A DNA stretch of 64,000 bases. It comes from Chlamydomonas sphaeroides. Lineage: Eukaryota; Chlorophyta; Chlorophyceae; Chlamydomonadales; Chlamydomonadaceae. Location of the stretch: NCBI GenBank assembly GCA_001662425.1, contig BDDC01000108.1:45628-109627 (forward strand). Direction: 5' to 3'. Below the pieces are notes generated by a model that was given only the letters and a program-made list of their open reading frames with translations, did not search any database and was not told the DNA's origin. Below, piece after piece: positions 11,988 through 23,300 of this stretch; position 1 is the stretch's first letter, and each line of letters opens with the position of its first letter. A program made the position numbers and the translations under genes.

Positions 11988-13230
11988 GGGAGGGTGCGGT
12001 GGAGGGCCGGCACACAGCAGGGCAGGTTGGGGCGTGCGCGTGTGGCAGGCAGCGCTTGCGCAACCCCTGGCGGGGCTGAGCTGCTGAGGCCGTGTGTTCA
12101 CACGGCCGGCTGCTGTGAGCTGCAACGTTTGCTTGCCCCTTTCCGTAGGAAACGGGGCGAAGCCCTTGCAATCACCCTGGAGGTGACCCTGTTCTAACGG
12201 CGAAACGTTACAACGTTGTTCTTGTAAGACCAGTTCCTGTGTCCTGTTCAGCACGATGCTGCTGGTCGTTTTGCCTGCTTATCGCGGGAACTGAGGGGGG
12301 AAGGTGAAACAGAGCTGGGCCCGGGCGGCAGCCAGGATGGTTATCGTTGCACAATGACCTCGCTACCAGTTTGTTACCTGAAGTTACCCCAACCTGAAGT
12401 TTGTCTACGGAGCTCACTTGTGAACTTGAAACGCAACCCTCTCTTGTCACCGTGCGCGGTGCACCGCCGCAACACACATGCCGCTCGCGCGGCCGGCGGA
12501 GCGTCTGCGCCGCCGGCCGCGAGGGCCTCGGTACATTTAGAAGATGGCAAGAAGGACTCCGGCTACGGGCGGCGGCGGCGGCGGAGGGGATGGTAGCGGC
12601 CGCCGCAAGCGGCCGCGACACAGCTAGAGTGGCAGCAGCGGCGGCGTGCGTTAGCGGCGGCGTGCGTTAAGAGATACGGTCCTGCCGTGGAGGCAGTTCG
12701 GGCGGCAAAGTCCGGCCCGTGGGGTGAGGACACGGAGGTTAGCGTGCCCGAAACCCCTCAAATAGTCCCAGCGACAACCGCATAATGACCGGCGGCGTTC
12801 GTCTGGTCTGCGTGGCCCCTTGTGGGGGCAAGCCATGCACTCATGCGCAGCTGGGGAAGTTTGCAAGCCGGCCGCATGAGGCGCCCCGTCCACTGCAGGA
12901 GGGCTTCCTCCGGACCTACCGGACCGTTCTGCTGCGCGCGCGATGGCTGCAGCGATGCGCACATCCTGCGTTACAAGACGCCCAGCTCACAGCGCCCCAC
13001 AGGAAGCAGTACCGCCACAGCGCCCATCCGCCCTCTGCACACCCAAGTGGCGCCCACGCACACTCCACCCCGCGCCTCGAGCGCCTCTCGCAGCACTCGC
13101 CCGCTCCTCGCAGGCCTCTCTCGCACGCACAGCCCCACGCCCACAAGAAGGCCGCGCCGCTCCGCACCCCTCTCGCCTCTCCCCTTTCTCGCCCCGGCTC
13201 CCGCCCCCGCTCGCTCCGCTGCTCGCAACA
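11988..13230. other. Intergenic between convergent genes
   Basis: The pseudouridine synthase (+) and the Aha1-like gene (-) both end here. TGTAA at 12223-12227 fits as the poly(A) signal of the + gene, about 240 bases past its stop. TTACA at 12971-12975 fits as the signal of the - gene, about 255 bases past its stop. Long open frames on the + strand from 12785 look like shadows of GC-rich sequence. A short direct repeat (GCGGCGTGCGTTA, twice) lies at about 12640-12670. No gene is supported. Confidence 0.55.
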
Positions 13231-15270
13231 CTACTTGGCCTTGAGCTCCTCCGTCAGCTGCCCCAGCAGCTCCGCCAGCGCCGGCTGCAGCGCCGACTTG
13301 ACCTTGGCCAGCGCCGCCGCCTCGTCCGCCGCGCGCTGCGGCTGGCGGTGGCCCACCTCGGGCGCCACCGTCAGGTCGTCGGGGTCGTCGGAGCAGAAGT
13401 TGGTCACCCTGGAGGCGCCGGGTGCGGAGGGGCGGCGCAGGTGCAGGCGTAGCGTTAGGGGCAGGCGTGGCATGGGGCGCCCTCGGGTCCGGCGGGAAAG
13501 GGTTGCCACGAAAGCTCGCACGGCCGGCCCTCCGCCCGCGACTGCGGAGGGCCCCGTGGCTGCCTCCCAGCAGTCGCCCCCTTTAACCTCCACCCTGACC
13601 GGCCGCAGCCGCCTCACTTGCAGTGGCCCTGGATGTCGATGGCGCCAGGCGCGGGGACCGCCTTCCACGCCAGCTGGAGCTCAAAGTCAAAGCCGCACCT
13701 GGGCGAGGCGGCGGCACGCAGGGCACACGGGACAGGCGGGTAAGGCGGTGGAGGCCCACCGGCGGGCACACGGGACAGGCGGGCAAGGCGGTGGAGGCCC
13801 ACCGGCGGGTACACACACACGGCAGGTGGGACGAGGCGACAGCAGCCTCAGCGCGGTGGCCTCGGCAGGCACCGACGTGCAAGCTGCGTTGAGACAGTGA
13901 AGCCAAACGCGAACAAGTGAATGAGGGTGTACCGGCGGGCAGCCGCGGACTCCTACGCGCCGCCTACGACGCCAGTGAAGCCCTGAAGGGCCCTGCCACG
14001 CTGCCAGCTTCCTCACCTCTTTTTCCCGCGCACCAGGAAGATGTTGGCCTCGCCCTCGCAGCTGTTCACGTCCGTCACCGTCACGTCCTTGCCCGCCAGC
14101 TCCAGTCCCTTGACCAGCGCCGTGAGCCGCGCCTTGGCCCAGGCCGTCACGTTGCGCTCCTCGAACGTGCCCGCCTGCACCAAGGACAGCGGCGGCAGCA
14201 GCAAGGGCCCAGGATAGGGTGATGGCGTGCGATGGCGGTGGCGGTGGCGGAGCTGAGGGCGAGAACGGCAACGTCGTGCGCCCCCCGGGGGCCGCACTCG
14301 GCAGGATGGTGGGGCTCGAGCCTTTCCTTTCCCGGCTGGTGGAGCCCCACGCCGCCGCTGCCGCCAGCCAGCCAGCGGGCAAGTACAGGGCTAGGCGGGC
14401 AGGGCACAAGGGCTGCTAGCCCGGCGGAGCCCAGCGCAGCGGTGCAATTCGCCACGGCCCTTGACGCCACCGGTATGCTGGTCGTCGGCACTTGGGCAGG
14501 GGCGCGAGGCCGCCCGCCCCGATCGGCGGCGGTGTGCTCCCTTTGCACACACGCACCGCGTTCCAGGCTGAGGCCCCGTGCGAACCGGCCTGCCGCTCCA
14601 GCTCCGCCTTCTCCTCGTCGGTCAGCTTCTGCGGGCGGGGCGGGTTTTGGCGTGGGGGCACGGCCGGCGCCGTGGCGGCGGGACGTTGGGTGGCAGGGCC
14701 AGAGAGGCGTCAGCGGAGGGGCGTGGCCTGAGCCGCTGGGTTCCCCACTGCGGCAGGGCCGTGGCCGCCGTCAGGCGGGTGCCTGGCTGCACCAACGCCT
14801 GCGCGCGGCTGGATGCGAGCGTGACCCCTCACCCGCGGCTCGGGCACGGGAGCTTCACCGCCACCCTTGCCATGCCAGTACGTGTAGGACAGCTCGCCCT
14901 GGAGAGGCGGGGACGCATGGGTGGAGGCGGGCACGTGCCACGGTAAGGGCAAGTACAGGGTCGCCATTCTATTGGCACCCAGGAGCTCAGGGCGCCAGCC
15001 ACAGGCCCAGCGCCTTGCCTTTGCGCCGGCCTGCTCATCCAGCTTCGTCTTCGGGGCCTCCGTCGCTGCCATTGTCGGCTTCTTCTTAGGCTTGGGCTGC
15101 GTTGCTGGCGCGCTCTTGGGCGCGCTGTTGCTGGACGTGCTAGCCTTAGATCGAGGCTTGCTGCGAGCGGACGGCTTCTCGCTCTGCTGCTTGCCGAGGA
15201 AGAAGTTCAGCAAGGATGTCACTGGAGAGAACAGGACATGCAGCGGGCGCAGCAAAGCGGCGAGGAACAT
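13231..15270 (-). CDS. Activator of Hsp90 ATPase, Aha1_N domain protein
   Basis: Six exons join in phase: 15270-15019, 14898-14833, 14628-14557, 14174-14017, 13698-13618 and 13408-13231, giving 268 aa. The Aha1 N-terminal domain covers roughly residues 110-235: SAWNAAGTFEERNVTAWAKA, ALVKGLEL, VTVTDVNSCEGEANIFLVRG, FELQLAWKA and IDIQGHC match the family order. Aha1 binds the Hsp90 middle domain and stimulates its ATPase. The C-terminal AHSA1 domain of canonical Aha1 is absent, as in Hch1-type proteins. Residues 1-65 are unusual: a hydrophobic start (MFLAALLRPLHVLFSPVTSL) and a basic Lys/Ser/Pro stretch. A second in-frame ATG (residue 67, MAATEAPK) could be the true start if the leader is untranslated. 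The first intron uses a GC donor (AAG then GCAAGG); phases support it. Gene 5 lies head-to-head. Confidence 0.88.
13723..13808. repeat. 43-bp tandem duplication in Aha1-like intron
   Basis: Two back-to-back 43-bp units (13723-13765, 13766-13808) differ at one base by eye and lie in the intron 13699-14016. A short CA run follows at 13809-13820. Confidence 0.9.
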
Positions 15271-15697
15271 GGGCGCGTAGCTCTTTGGTGCGCGCTTGCA
15301 GCGACTAGAGCGACTGAAGTTGGCAATCGCAACTCAGAAGAAACTTCGCCAAGACGCGCCCATTCCCCACACCCACTGCCCCGACAACAACAAGCACAAT
15401 GTTATAATACCATTCGTTTCTCATCACTGAGCTTCTAGTTTTCCGACGCGAAGAACGAATTGTGCCGAAGGCGACCGTTCAACTGCACCAAGCCTGCACC
15501 AAGCCTTGCCTGCAACACACGCTTGCGGAGTCGTGTCTCGCGAGCTGCGCGATACCAATAGCAACGAGCCAGACCGGCACCCACACATCTCGTGTCTCCC
15601 GCGCACCCCGCCCCCGTGTCCGCACCGTCTGCAACCCTGGCTTCCTCATCCTCCTTAGTCTGACCGCTGTGCGAGCTCCACCCCGGGGCTCAGTGCC
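15271..15697. promoter_or_regulatory. Divergent promoter, Aha1-like and MBL genes
   Basis: The 427 bases between two divergent start codons are clearly less GC-rich than the flanking genes. GAA-AC-TTC at 15340-15347 is a perfect inverted heat-shock half-site pair, preceded directly by another GAA at 15337. It lies about 70 bases from the Aha1-like ATG, so it could be promoter or 5' untranslated sequence. No TATA box could be assigned with confidence. Confidence 0.5.
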
Positions 15698-18677
15698 ATG
15701 GGAAACACGCTGAGCGGCGAGGCGGGCTCGGCGCAGCTGGAGCTCACCGTCCTGGGCTGCGGCGCCGGCGCCACCTACGTCTACAGAGACGAGTGCTCCT
15801 CGTCCTTCGTCATCTGCCGCGGAGGGGAGCCCCTGTTCATAGCGGACCTCGTGAGTGCCACAGAGGCCAGAGGTGGGGCGGGTGCGTCAGCTTACGCTCC
15901 GGCCCATTGGGGGCCGCCACACAACAAGGCGCCTCACTTCACCATGGTTGACAAGCACAGCGCGAGAAGCAGTCGCGCTAGCCCCGGTGCTCAGCCTGTG
16001 CGACGCCCCCGACCGCGCAGGGCTACGGAGCCACCAACGCCTGCGTCACGACGCTGCCGGCGGCCCGGCTGCCGCCCCACATCTACATTAGCCACAACCA
16101 CGGCGACCACGCGGGTGTGTGTGTGGGGGGCCAGGACGTTGGAGCAGGAGCCGCCGGGCCGCCGTGGTGGCGCTGCCCACACCGCCGAGAGGCCCAGCGC
16201 TTGCTGCCGTTGCTGCCGTGTCCGCGTGCGTGCAAGGCGCACCACGGCAGCATCATCCTGTGTCAGCCTTGCACCGACAAAGCTGGCGCCGCCGCCCGCC
16301 GCTCCTCCACGCAGGCGAGCTGCCCGTGGTGCTTGCGGTGGAGAGCACGGCGGCCGCCTCCGAGGGCCGCCCTCCGCCGGCGGTGTACGCCCACCCCGAG
16401 GTGCGGCTCGCGCGCCGTGGTGGAGCTTATAAAGAGGGGGGCAGAGCTGGCGTACGCGGGCACATGCAACAGGGTTGGCTCTCGAGCAGGGCGGCTGCTC
16501 CCAAGGAGGCACCGAGCTGTCTCATGTGCTGACCGCGCCCTGCGGCAGACCGCTGGCGCTACGGACTCGCCGTAGTCGAGACCTTCTGCCGGACAAGGAG
16601 GAGGCGCGCCTGGAGCAGCGCCTGGAGCAGCGCTCGTGCCCTAGGGCCCGTGTGCCCCGTGCCGGGTTGTCCGCGCATGCAGCCTGTCGCGACCGCCCAC
16701 TGCCTGCGCACGCCCGCTGGGAACCCCTTCCTGCCTGCCTACCAGGTGCTGCAGGAGCTCACCGGCTTCCGGCTGAGGGAGCTGGCGTCCACGGGTGGGT
16801 CGGGATGCCCGCCTCACTGGACAGCCGTTTGGCCCACACGACATCCATGAAACACCATGATTGTGTTTTTACATCATGCACTGTTCTTCCATGGTAATTT
16901 CAAAGTGGATTGACAACCCAGTTTGTGGGGCGTGGCGTGGGGCGGGGGCAGGCTGCCGGCCGACTGGGGGTGGATGGACCGGTGGGGCCCCTCCCAGTGG
17001 TGCTCGCAGGCGGGCCGAGCGCGAGGCGCGCGGGGCTCGGCGCCCTTGCCGGTGCCTCCGTTTGGGAGGACCACAGCTGCCCTCCCACCACACTTCAAGC
17101 GCCGCCCTCTCCCGACGCCGCCTCCTTACTTCCCTTGCTGCCCCCTGCCGCCCCCTGCTGGCCCCAGGCAAGCCGCTGGACCGCTTCGCCTCCTTCCACC
17201 CTACCCCCGCCGACGAGCTCACGCCCATCGGGGCCACCGGACTGGCGGTGCGGCCGCACCGCAGCCGCCACTCGGAGACGTGCTTCGGCTTCGTGCTGTA
17301 CGAGCGAGGGAGGCCGCTGCTCGGCTGGACGGTGAGCGAGTGCCCCGGAGCCGGTCTGCCGCCGGACCCGTCCACCTGCAGACAGACCTGCAAGGCCTGC
17401 TCCACTATGCGTATGTGCGGTACCATTGTATGTGTCGTACCCTTACCCCTCTAAACCCTACCCCCTGCACACCGGCAACGCCTGCTCGCTACGCACGCCA
17501 GCCCGGCTCCCCGAGCCCTCCCTGCTGGACGCCTGCTTAGTTGCCCATGCCGGCACACGGCCCGCACACGGCCCATGAGCAGCCGCATGCGCGCCACCCG
17601 TGACGCAACCGCCCGCCCTCCAGGCGGACAGCGGCTACGACGAGGGGCTGTACACGGCGCTGGCGGAGGCGCAGCTCATACTGCTGGACGCCCGGGCCCA
17701 CGGCACCTCGGAGCACGCAGGTGCGCGCTCGTCGTGCCGCGAGGAGGCCGTCCGGGGCGGGGGCCAAGTCACAGCATGAGCAGGGTTGCCAAGCTGCATA
17801 CGGTAGCCAACTTACCAAATGTACAATGAGGCATGCGAATGTCATGGTACATGTCATAGTTTATCTTTAGTACATCGGCAACTGGGACCCACATGCGGCG
17901 CGCCCACAAGTGTGGGCGTGGTCGGCATCGACAGACGTGCATGCTGAGCCGAGGGAGCCCTGACAGCCGCCTTGACTCGTATTGTGGCTGCAGGTTTCGC
18001 GGAAGTGGAGCGGATTGGTGGGTCCCGGCCGCTGCTGGCGGCAGCAGCCTTCCCGGCGGCGCGGCTCGGGCGTGCGAGGCTGCGGGCGTGCGGCTGCCGT
18101 GCGTGCGCAGCAGGCGTGTCGCTCCGTGCACCGGTCACGTACCCGCGCGGCATGTGTGTGGGGGCCTCTCCCTCCCGTCCCAGCAGCGCGCCTGCCCCTT
18201 CGCCTGCTTCGCAGCAGCTGCCTCTTGGCTGCACCACCGGCCAGCCGCTGCCTGGCGCCCTTGCTGCCTGGCGCCCTTGCTGCCTGGCGCCCTTGCTGCC
18301 TGGCGCCCTTGTCCCCTTGCTCCCATGTCCTGCCGTCCCGCGCCAGCTGCCTTGCCTCCTCTGCCCGCTGCCCGCCTAGCCCGCCCCTCTTGAGCGACCC
18401 TCTGCCGACCCCTGCCGACCCCTGCCGACGCCTGCCGCAACCGCGCCCTGCTGCCCCCCGCCCCCTGCTGCCGCCCCCCTGCTGCCGTCCCCTTGCCTGC
18501 CGGCCCCCTGCTGCCGCCCCATACCTGCTGCCGGCCTCCCTGCCAGCCGCGCTGCCCTGCATGGCAGGCCGCACCCTGGTGGTGACGGGCTACGGCCGCC
18601 AGCAGGAGGCGCCGCAGCCCAATGACGTGCCCGCCGCCGTGGCGGTGGCGCGGCCGGGTATGCGCATAGCGCTGTGA
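15698..18677 (+). CDS. Metallo-beta-lactamase-fold hydrolase
   Basis: Eight exons join in phase: 15698-15850, 16021-16114, 16315-16400, 16746-16794, 17168-17331, 17624-17720, 17994-18017 and 18568-18677, giving 258 aa. The fold is shown by SHNHGDHAG (H76, H78, D80, H81), a later His in RPHRSRHSETCFGF (about H162) and an Asp in GWTADSGY (about D184). LGCGAGATYVYRDECSSSF at the start resembles small bacterial MBL hydrolases. The last metal-binding His of the family is not seen: the expected strand reads LVVTGYG. The substrate is unknown. The N-terminus MGNTLSG fits the N-myristoylation pattern (Gly2, Ser6), which would place the protein at membranes. Exon 7 is only 24 bases. The GAG/GTG junction at 16400/16746 was chosen because it restores HPEVLQEL. 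Confidence 0.85.
18247..18310. repeat. 16-bp minisatellite in MBL intron
   Basis: Four tandem copies of GCTGCCTGGCGCCCTT lie in the last intron (18018-18567) of the MBL gene. The following 18400-18440 stretch has a second short array of a CCCTGCCGA-like unit. Confidence 0.9.
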
Positions 18678-20394
18678 GGCTGTGGGGCTGTGGGGCTGCG
18701 GGGTTGTGGGGCTATGAGGATGTGAGGACGTGGGGCCGTAGCATGCGAACAGTCCCTACCTGCTGCAGCCGGTCATGGACGGTTGCGGTTGCGTTTGCGA
18801 TTGCGGTTGCAATTAGTTGCGTGCATACGTACATGCGTGCGTAATTAATGAGACGGGGCTTGCATTACACTGCACATAGAAGCAGCGGGTTGATTGCATG
18901 GGGCCAGTGCAGAGCCGTCTGCACCAGCAGTAGCAGCGGCGCAGCGGATAGGATTGGGAACCCTGACCATGTGCGGTTACGCCAGGTTACGCCTCAGCTC
19001 TGTTGCACTTGCGATGGGCGAGGAACGTCCAATAGTGGCGCCGGTGCAGCACACGGCACATACGTGTGCATGCGGGAGGCTATCTTAAATGCGATGCTCT
19101 TTGACACTACCCTGCTGAGATGCATGGGCTCTTTCGCGCAGTTCGGCAGGTGTGATTTGATGTGTGCCAGCCCGTTGCTTGGGTTATGCGCTGCTAGCTG
19201 CCGGGGCTCGGCGCGGGACGAGCCTGTAGCGAGCCTGTAAACATACGTTCATTGCCAAGCCTACACGCAAGACCGGACAAGGTTGGAGCTGGCTGGTCCG
19301 CAGCAACGCCAAGGGAGGGCGTCATGCGCTGCTTGCACCTCCTTAATGGTCTCGCCAATGCGCTGGCCACCGCCAACGGTGTGCTCCCATGCCTCTTCCG
19401 GGGCTCAGGTTCTTCTCTTAACGGATGATCGTCGGCACATGAACCCTCGTGTAGGCGGCGCCACCGCGCCGGGCCTTCGCTAATGACGCCTGCTGGCCGC
19501 ACCGCCTTTCACCCGGGCTGTGTTCGTACAGACCTGCTGAACACCGTGGCACGGTCGGAAGCCCCCGTGACATTTGCCGTGCAGAGATCCCCTTACAAGT
19601 GGTGTCGTACCGCGGGATGACATCCCCCGACACGGCACAGGCCCAGCGCCCCATGCAGTGGCCCTGACAGCATGCTACGGCGGCCGCACAGCCGCACAAC
19701 CGCACAGCCGCACAACCGCAAAGCCGCACAGCCGCGCACGCACACGCTAGCCACGCCAGCCACAGCGCGGGCGGTCGCCTGGCCGTTTCCGCGGCGCCCG
19801 GCACGAGGCAGCGCCATGCTGTGCCTGCTGGGCCCCCCCCCGCCCCCGCCGCCGTCCGCCTAGCCCCTAACCTACATGCCCGGTGCCGACAGGCGCCGCA
19901 GCCCCTCCGTTCCTTGCAGGAGGGTCCTCCCGCTGCTACCAAGAGCCAGCAGCATGTGCGCCGCCCCCGCAGCCTCTGCCGCCCCGCATCGGGGCGCATA
20001 GCTAGATCCAAGGCCCAGCACGATCAGGCGTTTCCGTGTCAGCCGCGCAGACACTGAGGCCTCGGCCCCATCGGCAGCCTCCAGGCCGGCTGCCGCTCGC
20101 GCCCACACAAGCCATCCCTCGCGAGCCGTCTACCTGCGCTCGGTCTAAGCCCCTCTCAACACGCACGCGCACGCCTGCGCCCGGTGCCCTGCCCCCTCCC
20201 CAACTGCCCATGCAGCGCGCTCGGCGCCACAGCCCAACGCCCACAGTCCAACGCAGGCCGCCCCCTGGCCCCACATCACGCGCCACACACCGCCCCATCC
20301 TCACCCCCCGCCAGCCCCTCCTCCTCCGCCCCACCCTCCCACCGCTCATGCCCATCGCCCACCACCCCGCCTAAGCCCCAGCACGCCCGCCTCC
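18678..20394. other. Intergenic between convergent MBL and RPA2 genes
   Basis: Both flanking genes end here. Simple repeats are present: GGTTGC-type hexamers at about 18779-18815 and a CACAGCCG/CACAACCG array at about 19684-19740. TGTAA at 19237-19241 is a possible but distant poly(A) signal for the + gene, and TTACA near 19592 for the - gene. Frames such as 18848-19240 (+) have no recognisable domain and no coding-like splice context. No gene is supported. Confidence 0.5.
19684..19740. repeat. Short tandem repeat, CACAGCCG-like unit
   Basis: Variants of an 8-9 bp unit (GCACAGCCG, GCACAACCG, GCAAAGCCG) follow one another about six times in the MBL-RPA2 intergenic region. Confidence 0.75.
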
Positions 20395-23300
20395 CTACTT
20401 GACGCCCAGCTCCATCTTGATGTTCATGGCCGCCAGCTCCGTGGCCAGGTAGCGGAACACGTACGGCAGCGCCACCCGCTCGATGGTGGCGCTGCTGGTG
20501 GGCGCGCAGGCGGGGCACACCGTCTTGCCGCCCGCGTCGCCGCCGCCGCCCAGGCGCAGGCCCTGTGCGGTACACGCGGGCGGGGGGAGCAGCGCAGGAG
20601 GGCGTTCGCACCGGCAGGAAAGCAGGCTGGACTTGTGGGAAGCCGAAGGACCCCCAGCCCCTGCCATTGTCGCGCTCTCAGGCTGCGGCGCGGCAACCGA
20701 GGCTGTAGTAAAACCCCATGCATCTTCAAAAAGAAAATCGAGGCCGCTGGTACAGCAGCGGCGGTGCCTTCGCTGTCCCGGCCGACCCCGCCCGGCCGCC
20801 CGTCCTGCCTCACCGCGGTCACGTCCGAGTTGGCCGCGGGCCGCTTGAGCGGCGCCAGCAGTGAGCCGCAGCATGTGCACACGTCGGCCACGTGGTAGTC
20901 GGAGCAGGCGTGCAGCCTGGGGGCGAGAGCGAGGGACGACAGGGCGGGGGCAGGCGAGTCAGGCAAGCAGCAGAGCCCCAGCACGCTGTGCTGTTCGGAG
21001 GCAGCCGCAGCAGCAACACACCCATGTTCCGGCCCCCACGCTGCCCCTCGGCCCCGGGGGGAGGCAGCCGCACCTGTCGTGCAGCAGGTAGGCGGCTCCG
21101 TGCGCCAGCAGCGAGTCGCGCTCCATCTCGCCAAAGCGGATGCCGCCGCCAAACTTGCGGCCCTTGATGGGCTGCCGCGTCAAGTTGTTGATGGGGCCCG
21201 TGGAGCGCACCTGCGGGCCGAGGAGGCGAGGGCAGCGAGGGGCAGCGAGGGGCAGCGAGGGAGTCAGGCTGGGTGCTCATGCGAGCCTTCCTGGCCTCCG
21301 GGTCCGACCCATGCTCCATGCTGCTCGCCGACGACCCACCGCGCCCCGCCGCATGTGCATGCCCTTGCCCTCGCCCCCCTGGCCGCGGCCGCACCTGAAA
21401 CTTGTCCGACACCATGTGCCTCAGGCGCTGGTAGTAGACGGGCCCGATGTAGATGTCGCACGGCATCTCCTGCCCGCTCACGCCGCTGATCATCGTCTCC
21501 TGCCCATACCGCGAAAAGCCCTGGCGCTCCAGGTAGGAGCCCCACCGCTCCACCGCGCTGCCTGCGGGTGTGGTGGGCCGGAAGGGGAGGGGACGGTCGG
21601 ACGAGGGGCGCGCGTCCGGCAATCTACCACGTCTACATACTAGCCTGCCACATGCCTCTTCTATTGCATGGCCGCTATGTTAGCCTGTTGCGGCTTTGAG
21701 CAGTGGCATGGCTGAGCCCCTCCGCCCGCGCCGCGGCCTCACCCTTCTCCACGCCGTCAGAGCGCTGGAAGGGCGATGCGTCCACGAACTGCCCCGCCAG
21801 CGCGCCGCCCTTGGACACCAGGCTCTCCACCAACATGCCAATGGTCATGCGCGATGGGAAGGCGTGCGGGTTGATGATCAGGTCGGGCCGGATGCCTGGC
21901 GGGGCGGTTAGGGAAGGCAGGGCGGGTAAGACGGGTATGAGGACAGGTTGAGGGGGGAATACAGGCCTGTGGACCACGCTGCGGTCAGCGCATCACGGTA
22001 ACAGCGGCCTGCATTTCCCAGGGCAGCGCCCAGTGCCCAGCACTCAGCCAACCTCTGCGACGCGCCTCACCCGTGGCGGCGCAGAAGGGCATGTCCACGT
22101 CGGGCCACAGGATGGACAGCACACCCTTCTGGCCGTGCCGACTGGCAAACTTGTCGCCGATCATGGGGTTGCGGTTGAAGCGCAGCCGGATGTTGGCGCG
22201 CTGCGGCGCCTCGGTGCCCTTGCTGCCGCCGCCGCCGATGAGCGTCACCTGTGGCACACAACGCGGGCCGAGTCAACGGCTACGCCCTGCAAGCCGCACC
22301 CAGGCCGCATCGCTGCTCAGAGTCCACATGCCCCAGCCCTGCTCCTGCCATGCCGCCTGCCCCGCTCCTCCCCACACCGTGACTTCGCAGCCCCACCTGG
22401 TCCACCACCGCCACCTCCTCGCCCTTGAGCTTATGGGCCTTGTAGCGCCCCGTGTGCTCGTCGCGCGTCGTGTAGTACGTCTGGGAGAGCCGGGGGCGAG
22501 CGGGGCAACAGGCGGACAGCGGTAAGCCACTCACGCGCCAGGCTGGAGATTCGGGCAACGACAGGGGGCCGGCCGGCACCCAGACACCCGACCGCGGCCG
22601 CCTCTGCCCGCGCCATACATCCAGATGCCCCTCTCATCCAGAGGCGCCAAGCCCGGCCGCCAGCTCAGCTCACCTGGCCGGGCCAGATGATGGAGCCCAC
22701 CGCCGGCAGCCCGTCCGGCTCTATCCGGTCGCCGTCCTTGTTGTTGGGCTCGGCCACCAGCACCGGCCGCGGGGTGGCAGCGGCTGCGGCCGCATCGCTG
22801 CCGCCAGCGCCCTGGGGCGCCTCCTCCGCGTCCTCGTCCTCGTCCTCATCTTCCTCCATATCAGTCTTGGCCTTGGCGGGCTGCTGCTGCGCCGCAGAGG
22901 GCGGCTTGCAGGCGGGGCTGCTCGCGGAGGCGGGCACGTTCTGCGGGTAGCGCTGCCCGAAGGCGCCCACCGGCGGCTTGCGGTCCGCCAGCGCCGCCTG
23001 CGGATCGTAGCGCCAGGCGAGGGCAGTGAGCGTCGATCACAGGCACAGGAGCAAAGCCTAAACCGGCCAGCTCGCGGCGCCCATGTGGACACCAAAGCGA
23101 CAGTGGTCCCCAGCCCCCTCCTAAGGCCCCCTCTGCAACTTTTGCTGCGTCACGCTTCCCTGCGTGTCGCGCCCCTACCTTGGAACGGTGGTCGTGCGGC
23201 TCCGCCGCCAGCACGCTCTTGCTGCCGCGCTCCTCGCGCAGGTCCACGGACTCCATCTTGTACAGCGAGGCGTGCGCCAGGCCGCGGTCCACGGAGGACT

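Noticed and set aside
12785..13900. 371-aa open frame on the + strand
   Set aside because: It overlaps a well supported exon of the Aha1-like gene on the other strand and shows no domain; GC-rich DNA makes long shadow frames.
16401..16745. Open frames here considered as extra MBL exons
   Set aside because: Direct joining of the exons before and after restores the conserved HPEVLQEL in phase, so this is better read as intron.
18247..18310. Short tandem array considered as a CRISPR
   Set aside because: Units are contiguous without spacers and sit in a eukaryotic intron.
18848..19240. 130-aa open frame on the + strand after the MBL gene
   Set aside because: No domain, irregular composition, and located between two gene ends.
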